Assembly (NCBI GenBank): GCA_028287415.1
Contig: JAQBPS010000496.1
Location: 1 to 5,465, forward strand
Origin: Bacillota bacterium
GTDB lineage: Bacteria; Bacillota; Sulfobacillia; Symbiobacteriales; Symbiobacteriaceae
DNA: 5,465 nucleotides
Direction of reading: 5' to 3'
Part shown: positions 1-5,242 of the stretch, piece by piece
How the letters are laid out: every line of letters begins with the position of its first letter
Numbering within the stretch: position 1 is the stretch's first letter
Notes under the pieces: generated by a model
Told to the model about the DNA's origin: nothing
The model's database searches: none
Seen by the model: the letters and a program-made list of their open reading frames with translations, nothing else
Program-made: the position numbers and the translations under genes

Positions 1-383
1 GTAATGCCGTACTTGGGCAGCGTGGTCGCGAAGAGGTTGTATGTGCCGCCATACAGGCTGTTGGAGGTGACGATCTCGTCACCTGCGTGGCAGATATTCA
101 GGATGGTGGCGACGAGGGCCGCATGGCCGGACGCGAAGGCCACGGCGCCCACGCCGCCCTCCATCAGGGCGATCCGCTTCTCAAACACATCGGTGGTGGG
201 GTTGCCGAGCCGGGTGTAGATATTGCCGGGCTCGTCCAACGAGAAGAGCTGCTGCGCGTGATCGGTGTCGTGAAAGACGTAGGCCGTCGTCTGGTAAATG
301 GGGACGGCACGGGATCCGGTGGTCGGGTCCGGCGTCTGGCCGCCGTGCACCGCCAGGGTCTCAATATTGTACTGTCTGGACAC
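1..383 (-). CDS. metY: O-acetylhomoserine sulfhydrylase (MetY-type), N-terminal part, runs off left edge
   Basis: This is a PLP-dependent Cys/Met-metabolism enzyme (fold type I). The family makes homocysteine from O-acetylhomoserine and sulfide in the cytoplasm, for methionine synthesis. Only 127 residues are in the window; the family is usually about 425, so the PLP-binding lysine lies outside. Visible signatures are LAVHGG (10-15), [11 protein letters not shown] (27-37), YTRLGNPT (56-63, cofactor phosphate region), ASGHAA (84-89) and [10 protein letters not shown] (109-118), whose tyrosine matches the PLP-stacking position. The [10 protein letters not shown] stretch and the long N-terminal segment favour MetY over cystathionine gamma-synthase/lyase or methionine gamma-lyase, though these relatives cannot be fully excluded. 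The start is GTG at 383, with GGAGG at 391-395 and 7 nt spacing. The 113-nt gap to the upstream kinase holds no clear terminator, promoter or riboswitch, so co-transcription with the kinase is possible but unproven. Confidence 0.9.
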   Translation of the reverse strand, partial: MSRQYNIETLAVHGGQTPDPTTGSRAVPIYQTTAYVFHDTDHAQQLFSLDEPGNIYTRLGNPTTDVFEKRIALMEGGVGAVAFASGHAALVATILNICHAGDEIVTSNSLYGGTYNLFATTLPKYGI

Positions 384-496
384 GCTGCTTCCTCCCGTAT
401 CGTGTACTCCGGTGCGCTCAGGTGGATTTTAACACAATCCATTGATAGATGGGGTGTTGGTGTTTCATTCCTGAGAACAGTTGCGCGCGTAAGCGG

Positions 497-1387
497 CTAC
501 GCCCGGGGCGCGGGCAGGGCAGGTCTGGCGCCCATGCGGGCGACAACCCGGGCGGCGAGCCGGTTGGCGATGACCGCCGCTGCCCCCGGCTCCAGCCCGT
601 CGCGCAGGGCGGTGATGAACGCCGCCCCCCAGCAGTCGCCGGCACCGGTTGTGTCCAGCACCGGGCCATCCGGCACGGCCGGCGGCACATGGGTGAGCCG
701 GCCCTGCTCGCACAGAAGGGCGCCTTCCGGCCCCAGCTTCACCGCCACCAGCGGTGCAGTCTCGCCGAGGCGCAGCGCTGCCGCCTCAGGCGTGGCCGCG
801 CCCGTCAGCGCCAGTGCCTCGTCCAGATTCGGCAGCATCACCTGGACGCCCGCCGGCAGCTTCAGCCCCCGCCGCCGGATGAACCCCGCTGATGATGGGT
901 CGAACGAGACCGGGATGCCCGCCTCCCGGGCCAAATCCAGGGCCCGTTCGGCGGCCGTTGTCGTCGCCTCCCAGAAGAAGGAGTAGCCCGTCACGTGCAG
1001 CCACCCCGCCGTCCGCAGCGCCTCCTCCGGTACATCGGCAGCGGAGAAGTGGTGGTTCGCGCCCCGCGGCACCATCATGTGCCGCTGCGTGCCCTGCGCA
1101 AAGAGCACCAGCACAGCGGTGGGCCGCTCCGGGTCGTGGACGACGAAGGGCTCCACCCGCTCCCGGCGCAGGTCAGCTACCAGCGCCCGGCCGAGCATGT
1201 CGTCGCCGACCCGCCCGGCAAAGCGGACGGCGGCGCCCAGTCGCGCCGCCCAGACGGCGAAGTTGGCCGCGGAGCCGCCGGGGGCGGGCCGCACCTCCCC
1301 CTCCGTGTCGGTGTCCATATCCATATGCCCCTCGACCCGGGCCACGACGTCCAGCACCAGGTCGCCAAACGTAAACAGGGGCAGCAT
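497..1387 (-). CDS. PfkB/ribokinase-family carbohydrate kinase
   Basis: This cytoplasmic ATP-dependent kinase (296 aa, normal length for the family) phosphorylates a sugar or nucleoside hydroxyl. The N-terminal PfkB signature is PGGSAANFAVWAARLGA (36-52), where the GG contacts substrate. The strand SFDPSS lies at 161-166 and LPNLDEA (185-191) carries the conserved N..E pair. The C-terminal signature DTTGAGDCWGAAF (245-257) holds the GAGD anion hole and the catalytic base Asp251. An acidic run, MDMDTDTEG (22-30), sits in the substrate-lid region and is probably strain-specific. The substrate cannot be read from sequence; fructose, ribose, KDG and adenosine kinases all share these motifs. The ATG at 1387 is the only plausible start. 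Its nearest Shine-Dalgarno-like element, AAGGA (1401-1405), is 13 nt away, which is long and suggests weak translation. An fba terminator upstream implies its own promoter; a TATAAA-like -10 (1416-1421) lies at the edge of the palindromic repeat but lacks a good -35. Confidence 0.9.
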   Translation of the reverse strand: MLPLFTFGDLVLDVVARVEGHMDMDTDTEGEVRPAPGGSAANFAVWAARLGAAVRFAGRVGDDMLGRALVADLRRERVEPFVVHDPERPTAVLVLFAQGTQRHMMVPRGANHHFSAADVPEEALRTAGWLHVTGYSFFWEATTTAAERALDLAREAGIPVSFDPSSAGFIRRRGLKLPAGVQVMLPNLDEALALTGAATPEAAALRLGETAPLVAVKLGPEGALLCEQGRLTHVPPAVPDGPVLDTTGAGDCWGAAFITALRDGLEPGAAAVIANRLAARVVARMGARPALPAPRA

Positions 1388-1416
1388 TGCGGTGTCACCG
1401 TCCTTAGTTGAGACTT

Positions 1417-1556
1417 TTATACGGCCACGGATTGCACGGGTTACACCGATTTATGGGAAACACAGATGATAAAATGCATCAAAAATATATATTTTTTCCG
1501 GTAATCAGTGTCTGCATTTAAAATCCGTGTAAGCCGTGCAATCCGTGGCCATATAA
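1417..1556. repeat. 140-bp imperfect palindrome built of 9-nt degenerate units
   Basis: The two outer arms are inverted copies. A perfect 17-bp match (ggccacggattgcacgg, 1423-1439) pairs with 1534-1550, and with single mismatches the arms extend from 1417-1452 to 1521-1556. Inner parts match loosely with small indels, and the centre (1481-1496) is a perfect AT palindrome. Within each arm the sequence falls into 9-nt units of the form nCACGGATT: 1425-1433, 1434-1442 and 1443-1451 on the left; 1540-1548, 1531-1539 and 1522-1530 (reverse complement) on the right. A further degenerate copy lies at about 1460-1468 on the left and 1503-1511 on the right. It lies between the fba terminator and the kinase start and codes for nothing I can see. 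It looks like a dispersed intergenic hairpin repeat (REP/MITE-like). No target-site duplication is evident, and copy number cannot be judged from one window. Confidence 0.8.
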
Positions 1557-1578
1557 TATCCCGCGCCTCACAGATCAT

Positions 1579-1614
1579 AAAAAAGCGGACACCGGTTATC
1601 CCGGCGTCCGCTTT
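1579..1614 (-). terminator. Intrinsic terminator of fba
   Basis: On the minus strand a 14-bp stem pairs 1606-1614 with 1582-1590 (AAAGCGGAC/GTCCGCTTT). It continues through a G-U pair (1605/1591) and CCGG/CCGG (1601-1604 with 1592-1595), with a 5-nt loop at 1596-1600. A run of six T (1579-1584 read on the minus strand) follows directly. It begins 8 nt beyond the fba stop codon. The G-U pair is an A-C mismatch on the plus strand, which confirms the minus-strand orientation. Confidence 0.93.
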
Positions 1615-1622
1615 GAGCAAGC

Positions 1623-2480
1623 TTAAGCTTTTCCAGCAGACCCGAAAAGCTTCATCTTGTCCTTGAGCTTTTCCTTCAGCACGTCCCGCGCGGGGCCAAG
1701 AATCTTGCGCGGATCGATCTCCTTGGGCTTGGCCGCGAGCTGCGCCCGCACCTCGCTCAGGAACGACTCCCGCAGTTCCGTATCGATATTGACCTTGCGA
1801 ATGCCGAGCTGAATGCCCTGGCGCACATCGTCCTGGGGTACACCGGACCCGCCGTGCATCACCAGGTAGGCGCCCGTGCGCTGGTGCACCGCCTCGATCC
1901 GGTCCAGCGCCAGCTTGGGCGGCAGCTTGTAGTGCCCGTGTGCGGTGCCGAACGACATCGCCAGCGCATCTACGCCGGTCGCCTCGTAGAACTCGATCGC
2001 ATCCGCCACGGGCGTGAGCATCGCATCCCGCTCATCCACAGCGATGTCGTCCTCCACGCCGCCGATCTTGCCGATCTCGCCCTCCACGGAGACGCCCACG
2101 GCGTGCGCGACCTTCACGATCTCCTTCGTCCGGGCGATGTTCTCGGCCTTCGGCCACTGAGAGCCGTCGAACATGACCGACGTGAAGCCGGCCCGAATGC
2201 ATGCGATGACCGTGTTGTAGTCGGTGCCGTGGTCCAGGTGGAGTGCGACCGGCACCGTGGCGGCGTCTGCCGCAAGCCTGGCCAGACCGGCCACGTAGTG
2301 CAGCCCCGCGTACTTGATGGCGCCCTGGCTGGCCTGAATGATCACCGGCGAGCGCAGCTCATCCGCGGCCTCCACGATCGCCTGGACGATCTCCATGTTG
2401 TTGCAATTGAAAGCGCCGACGGCATAGTTGCCCTGCTCGGCTGCATCCAGTAACGTCCGCAATGGCACTAATGGCATCAT
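1623..2480 (-). CDS. fba: Class II fructose-bisphosphate aldolase
   Basis: This zinc-dependent aldolase reversibly cleaves fructose-1,6-bisphosphate to DHAP and glyceraldehyde-3-phosphate in glycolysis/gluconeogenesis. At 285 aa it has the length of the short, Bacillus-type class II enzymes. HLDHG (81-85) supplies the catalytic Asp83 and zinc ligand His84. EGEIGKIGG (133-141) carries the acidic metal residue Glu135, GTAHGHY (178-184) gives zinc ligand His181, and MHGGSG (208-213) gives His209 and the phosphate loop. NIDTE (231-235) binds substrate phosphate, and the C-terminal DPRKILGPARD (256-266) is typical of the family. All metal and catalytic residues are present, so the enzyme should be active. 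Tagatose-bisphosphate aldolase (GatY/KbaY) shares these motifs and cannot be excluded, but no tagatose or galactitol genes are nearby. The start is the first of two ATGs (2480), with GGAGGG at 2486-2491 and 6 nt spacing. It appears monocistronic, having its own terminator at 1579-1614. I could not find a convincing promoter in the 151-nt upstream gap. Confidence 0.96.
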   Translation of the reverse strand: MMPLVPLRTLLDAAEQGNYAVGAFNCNNMEIVQAIVEAADELRSPVIIQASQGAIKYAGLHYVAGLARLAADAATVPVALHLDHGTDYNTVIACIRAGFTSVMFDGSQWPKAENIARTKEIVKVAHAVGVSVEGEIGKIGGVEDDIAVDERDAMLTPVADAIEFYEATGVDALAMSFGTAHGHYKLPPKLALDRIEAVHQRTGAYLVMHGGSGVPQDDVRQGIQLGIRKVNIDTELRESFLSEVRAQLAAKPKEIDPRKILGPARDVLKEKLKDKMKLFGSAGKA

Positions 2481-2495
2481 GTAGTCCCTCCATAC

Positions 2496-2512
2496 GGGCA
2501 GCCAAGCCGCCC
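2496..2512 (-). promoter_or_regulatory. Small hairpin in the fba 5' untranslated region
   Basis: On the minus strand a 7-bp stem (GGGCGGC pairing with GCTGCCC, one G-U pair) closes a 3-nt TTG loop. It ends 4 nt before the Shine-Dalgarno sequence at 2486-2491. It could tune translation or mRNA stability, but stems of this size arise by chance in GC-rich DNA. It matches no riboswitch I recognise. Confidence 0.3.
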
Positions 2513-2615
2513 CATCACTTCCTTGGGGAACTTATGCATTGCAGGCGCAGTTTCCTACCAAGAAAACATCAATTTATTAGATGCTGTTGATTGATGGCTT
2601 CTATAGTACAGCTGT

Positions 2616-2643
2616 GAAAGAAAGCCGGGCACTAGCGCCCGGC
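2616..2643 (-). terminator. Intrinsic terminator of the MarR-GNAT/EamA/PilZ operon
   Basis: On the minus strand a 7-bp GC stem (GCCGGGC at 2637-2643 with GCCCGGC at 2624-2630) encloses a 6-nt loop (2631-2636). The T-rich tail TTTCTTTC (2616-2623) follows. The PilZ stop codon (2632-2634) lies inside the loop, so the last codons of the gene form the 5' arm of the stem. The tail is interrupted by C, so efficiency may be moderate. Confidence 0.85.
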
Positions 2644-3015
2644 CTTCATCAACTCCACCTGCAGGCGCCCGAGGGCGCTCAGCAGCAATCCCCGCTGGTA
2701 CTCGTCCACGTCGATAAACCTGACCCCGTACTCGTACGATGTCAGGTCATCCAGTTTGCGCACCAGCACGCCACGGAACGAGAACTGTTGTTGCCCGATC
2801 TCAAAGGTGAACTGGGCAACCACGCCCCGGCGGATGGGCAGATCCTCTTCGGCCTGCACCGCCAGCCCCCCGCCCCCGGCGTTCCGGATCTGTACCGGTT
2901 TGGGCGCTGTCGTGATGGGGCGCTGACCAATCTCGATGATCGTCATGCTACCAGGAATGGCGGGAACCGAGAGCCTGAAATATTCCCGGCGATTGTCATT
3001 TGTTATAGGCACCAT
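2632..3015 (-). CDS. PilZ-domain protein (putative c-di-GMP binding)
   Basis: The family binds the second messenger cyclic di-GMP and alters motility, exopolysaccharide synthesis or gene expression through partner proteins. The 127-residue product is a single stand-alone PilZ domain. The N-terminal RxxxR motif is RREYFR (R10, R14). The second motif is NAGGGG (45-50), matching [D/N]xSxxG except that Ser is replaced by Gly. YGVRFIDVD (96-104) followed by a C-terminal helix (106-124) completes the usual barrel. Soluble; no signal peptide or membrane segment. I chose ATG 3015, with GGGGG about 7 nt upstream, because it starts 13 nt after the transporter stop, which suggests translational coupling. 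The frame is open further, to a TTG at 3090, but that would overlap the transporter by about 60 nt, lacks a well-placed RBS and adds residues outside the domain. It is the last gene of the operon. Partner and output are unknown. Confidence 0.85.
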   Translation of the reverse strand: MVPITNDNRREYFRLSVPAIPGSMTIIEIGQRPITTAPKPVQIRNAGGGGLAVQAEEDLPIRRGVVAQFTFEIGQQQFSFRGVLVRKLDDLTSYEYGVRFIDVDEYQRGLLLSALGRLQVELMKAGR

Positions 3016-3028
3016 TGTGCATCCCCCG

Positions 3029-3961
3029 TCAACGACCGCTCCTGGGGCCGTGCGCGGCATTTTTTCTTTCATTCTTGGGGAGATTGACAAATTCCTTCCT
3101 GTTGGCCGAACCGCCGATCACCAGGAATACGCCAACAAGGATCACGCCAAGACCAGTCAGGATCGATAACCCGATCGGTTCAGCCAGAAACAGGTGGCCA
3201 AGCACAATGCCGACCAGCGGTACCATGAAGAGCACACTGGCTGTCCTGGTTGGCCCAATTTTGGCGACCAGCCCGAAAAACAGGTGGGAGGTCAGGGCAG
3301 TTGCGAGCACAGCCAGCAGTAACAGGGCGATCACCGCTCGCACCGATGGCAGCGATGCCGGCCGGAAGGCCAGTGCCCCCGGCAGGAGGAACACCACGGC
3401 ACCAAGTTGCTGCCCGACCGCAACGGCAATCGCCGGTACCCCTTGCAGGGCCTTTTTCGCGAAGACGCTGCCCAGCGCATAAAACAGCGAGGAGAGCAGC
3501 ATGCAAAGGGCCCACGGAAGCACTGCTCCGTGCACCGAACCGGGCGTCCAGCCCACGACCACGGCGACGCCGGTCAATCCGAGCAGCAGCCCGGCGATCT
3601 GCCTGGCTGAAAGCGCCTCTCCCAGCCAGAATACCGATACCACCGCCGTGAAGAGCGGTGTGGTGGCATTAAGGACGGCTGCCAGCGAGGCGGGGATGTG
3701 GAGTGCTGCGACGGCGATCAGCGCGTAGGGAATCGCACCATAGAGCGCCCCCAGGACCAGGTACCGGCTCCAGTAGGCTCGGAACGGCACCACTTGCCCG
3801 GTCAGCTTGGCGACAGTCATGAGGACGAGAGCGGCAATCGCGACCCGGGTCTCCATCAACATGAAGGGGCCCAGTGCCGGTGCGGCCACACGGATGAACA
3901 GGAAGGAGGCGCCCCCGAGCGCCGCGAGGGATAACAGCCCCGCGCCGTCTTGCAACCGCAT
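3029..3961 (-). CDS. EamA-family (DMT superfamily) transporter
   Basis: This is an inner-membrane exporter of the drug/metabolite transporter superfamily; members export amino acids, metabolites or toxic compounds. The 310-residue protein has about ten hydrophobic helices arranged as two EamA repeats. The first half shows ASFLFIRVA (18-26) and LNATTPLFTAVVSVFWLGE (97-115); the second shows SVLFMVPLVGIVLGHLFLAEP (242-262). The tail (about 284-310) is hydrophilic and basic. The start is uncertain. ATG 3961 gives an N-terminus (MRLQDGAGLL) typical of the family. GTG 3985 overlaps the upstream stop as GTGA, and GTG 4000 is also in frame. No strong RBS separates these options. The gene follows the MarR-GNAT gene with a 20-bp gap (or 4-bp overlap), so it is likely co-transcribed and controlled by that regulator. 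Substrate cannot be inferred. Confidence 0.9.
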   Translation of the reverse strand: MRLQDGAGLLSLAALGGASFLFIRVAAPALGPFMLMETRVAIAALVLMTVAKLTGQVVPFRAYWSRYLVLGALYGAIPYALIAVAALHIPASLAAVLNATTPLFTAVVSVFWLGEALSARQIAGLLLGLTGVAVVVGWTPGSVHGAVLPWALCMLLSSLFYALGSVFAKKALQGVPAIAVAVGQQLGAVVFLLPGALAFRPASLPSVRAVIALLLLAVLATALTSHLFFGLVAKIGPTRTASVLFMVPLVGIVLGHLFLAEPIGLSILTGLGVILVGVFLVIGGSANRKEFVNLPKNERKNAAHGPRSGR

Positions 3962-3981
3962 GGTCGGTTTCACCGGGGCGT

Positions 3982-4911
3982 TCACAGCTCCAGTTCCCAC
4001 GTTTCCCCGATCAGCTCGTGCCCGAAGCTGTGGTGCGGCTCTTCATGCACCAGCCGGTAGCCGGCGCGCTCATAAATGTGCCGGGCGGCCAGCAGTACGC
4101 TGTTGGTCCACAGGGAGATCTTGCGGTATCCGGCCTGGCGGGCGAACCGCGTGCATTCATCCACGAGCCGCTTGCCAATGCCGAGGCCGCGCGCCGTCGG
4201 CTCTACCAGGAACAGACGCAGTTTGGCCACGGTGTCTGAATGCTTGACCAGCAAAACCGAGCCGACGTTCTCGCCGTCCCGCTCCGCAATCCAGCAGCAC
4301 TCCCGCTTCGGGTCATAGTGCTTGATGAAGTCACTCACGATGCCCGCGACCAATCCTTCGAACTGCTCGTCCCATCCGTATTCCCGGGCGTACAGGACAC
4401 CATGACGCTGAACGACCCAGCCCATGTCGCCGGACCGGTGGGGGCGGAGCAGGTAGGGCGCCTTCAGCTCGCGGCCATTGCCGAACAAGTCCTGTATCAC
4501 GCGCATCGCCTTGACCACGCGGCCCTGGTCCGGTGGAGAGAGTTCCTGCAACATCACTTCCACCTGCTCGCCCTGCCGCTGGTTGAGCACGGAAAATGCT
4601 TCCCGCCCGTGCTCGGTCAGGACCAGATCGCTTTGCCGACGGTCAACGGCCGATGGCCGCTTGTCGATCAGGCCGTTTTTTTGAAACCCACGGAGGATGC
4701 GGCTCAGCTGGCCCGCGTCGATGCCCAGCTCCTTGCACAGCTCGGTGGCCGTGGTGCTCGTGCGGTGGGCGATTTCGTACAGCACCCGGACTTCGGTCAG
4801 GGAGAACGGGCTGCTCAGGAAGCCGACGGTCAAAATGCCGATGCGCCTGGTATAGAACCGGTTGAAACTGCGCATGGCAGCGATGCGTTGGGTGAGCTCG
4901 GTGTCGGCCAT
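3982..4911 (-). CDS. MarR-GNAT fusion: HTH transcriptional regulator / N-acetyltransferase
   Basis: This 309-residue protein has two domains. Residues 1-145 are a MarR-type winged helix: dimerisation helix near 5-30, helix-turn-helix about 55-80 (TATELCKELGIDAGQLSRIL) and wing with DRRQSDLVLT (90-99). Residues 150-309 are a GNAT acetyltransferase with the acetyl-CoA loop RGLGIG (241-246), followed by KRLVDECTRFARQAGY and the C-terminal ARHIYERAGYRL typical of GNAT. The family is known as a regulator/acetyltransferase fusion; the acetyl acceptor is unknown. It could modify a small toxic molecule or a protein. Start ATG 4911 has AGGAGGAG just upstream (within 4916-4924). A strong promoter and palindromes overlapping it suggest autoregulation. 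It is the first gene of the operon with the EamA transporter and PilZ protein, which suggests detoxification by acetylation plus export; that pairing is an inference. Confidence 0.93.
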   Translation of the reverse strand: MADTELTQRIAAMRSFNRFYTRRIGILTVGFLSSPFSLTEVRVLYEIAHRTSTTATELCKELGIDAGQLSRILRGFQKNGLIDKRPSAVDRRQSDLVLTEHGREAFSVLNQRQGEQVEVMLQELSPPDQGRVVKAMRVIQDLFGNGRELKAPYLLRPHRSGDMGWVVQRHGVLYAREYGWDEQFEGLVAGIVSDFIKHYDPKRECCWIAERDGENVGSVLLVKHSDTVAKLRLFLVEPTARGLGIGKRLVDECTRFARQAGYRKISLWTNSVLLAARHIYERAGYRLVHEEPHHSFGHELIGETWELEL

Positions 4912-4934
4912 CGTTCTCCTCCTCGCATCGAGCG

Positions 4935-4951
4935 TGACAATGCTATTGTCA
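4935..4951. promoter_or_regulatory. Candidate MarR operator: 17-bp perfect palindrome at the transcription start
   Basis: TGACAAT-GCT-ATTGTCA is a perfect inverted repeat with a 3-nt spacer. It overlaps the last base of the -10 box and covers the predicted start site. MarR dimers bind palindromes of this size, so a bound regulator would block RNA polymerase and give negative autoregulation. Binding by the downstream protein is inferred from position. Confidence 0.65.
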
Positions 4952-4979
4952 TTATCAAGTATTTATTTGATTTTGTCAA
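4951..4979 (-). promoter_or_regulatory. Sigma-70/SigA-type promoter of the MarR-GNAT operon
   Basis: On the minus strand a perfect -35 TTGACA (4974-4979) and -10 GATAAT (4951-4956, five of six consensus bases) are separated by 17 nt of AT-rich sequence. Transcription would start near 4944, about 33 nt before the ATG, leaving room for the AGGAGG site. This is the best promoter in the window. Confidence 0.85.
4954..4971. promoter_or_regulatory. Second inverted repeat in the promoter spacer
   Basis: ATCAA-N8-TTGAT is an 18-bp inverted repeat lying between the -10 and -35 boxes. The spacing of about 13 bp between half-site centres is compatible with a MarR dimer. The region is AT-rich and the half-sites are short, so chance is possible. 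It may be a second operator alongside 4935-4951. Confidence 0.35.
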
Positions 4980-5092
4980 CAATCAGGTGAATCTGGGACA
5001 ACGGTTGCATTGGTGAAACAGCATTCATAAACACGAACTAAATCCCTGAGCGGAACGGAGTCACACCACGCTCGGCGATGAGGAGACGGGCA

Positions 5093-5242
5093 ATGCTGAC
5101 GGTTCTCGTGCTCATGATGGCCGGTGCGCTCATACTGGGCGCCTGGCTCGGCCTTCAACTGATGGGCCAGCAGGGTCGAATCCTGCGGCGGCTCGGGGCT
5201 GTGGAACAACACCTGGCGAGGGCGGGAGCCCGGTGCCGGTGA
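5093..5242 (+). CDS. Short membrane-anchor protein, N-terminal part of a split redoxin
   Basis: The 49-residue product has one hydrophobic helix (about 2-20, LTVLVLMMAGALILGAWLG) followed by LQLMGQQGRILRRLGAVEQHL (21-41). That pattern, a single anchor and then a Q-x-x-x-Q-x-GR-x-L-x-R-L segment, is what I recall at the N-terminus of membrane-anchored thioredoxin-like proteins. The C-terminal end after the helix is basic and short. ATG 5093 has AGGAG at 5081-5085 with 7 nt spacing; an in-frame ATG at 5078 would add MRRRA but has no RBS. The stop TGA overlaps the GTG start of the next gene (GTGA), so translation is likely coupled. No firm promoter is seen in 4980-5080. Its function alone is not recognised; it probably tethers the redoxin encoded next. 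Confidence 0.65.
   Translation: MLTVLVLMMAGALILGAWLGLQLMGQQGRILRRLGAVEQHLARAGARCR

Noticed and set aside
384..496. Possible methionine-responsive riboswitch or T-box ahead of metY
   Set aside because: The 113-nt gap is too short and I find no SAM-riboswitch or T-box motif and no terminator/antiterminator pair.
87..986. Long plus-strand open frame (about 299 codons) antisense to metY and the PfkB gene
   Set aside because: It spans two well-supported minus-strand genes, has low-complexity Ala/Arg/Ser-rich composition and no recognisable domain; it is a shadow of GC-rich coding on the other strand.
1416..1557. TATAAA (minus, 1416-1421) and TATAAT (plus, 1552-1557) at the two edges of the palindrome as outward promoters
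   Set aside because: Neither has a recognisable -35 at 16-18 nt, and the plus-strand one would point into the fba terminator antisense. The minus-strand one remains possible for the kinase but is not supported enough to list.
1854..2453. Plus-strand open frame antisense to fba
   Set aside because: His/Arg/Val-rich product without motifs; the opposite strand encodes a full aldolase with all catalytic residues.
3016..3090. TTG-initiated N-terminal extension of the PilZ protein
   Set aside because: It overlaps the transporter gene by about 60 nt, the purine-rich stretch is only about 2 nt from the TTG, and the added residues lie outside the PilZ domain.
4240..5016. Plus-strand open frame (about 258 codons) antisense to the MarR-GNAT gene
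   Set aside because: The minus strand has clear MarR and GNAT motifs, an RBS and a promoter; the plus-strand product has no recognisable features and reads through the promoter region.
4980..5080. Plus-strand promoter for the redoxin unit (for example TTGCAT near 5015)
   Set aside because: No -10 at proper spacing matches better than chance.
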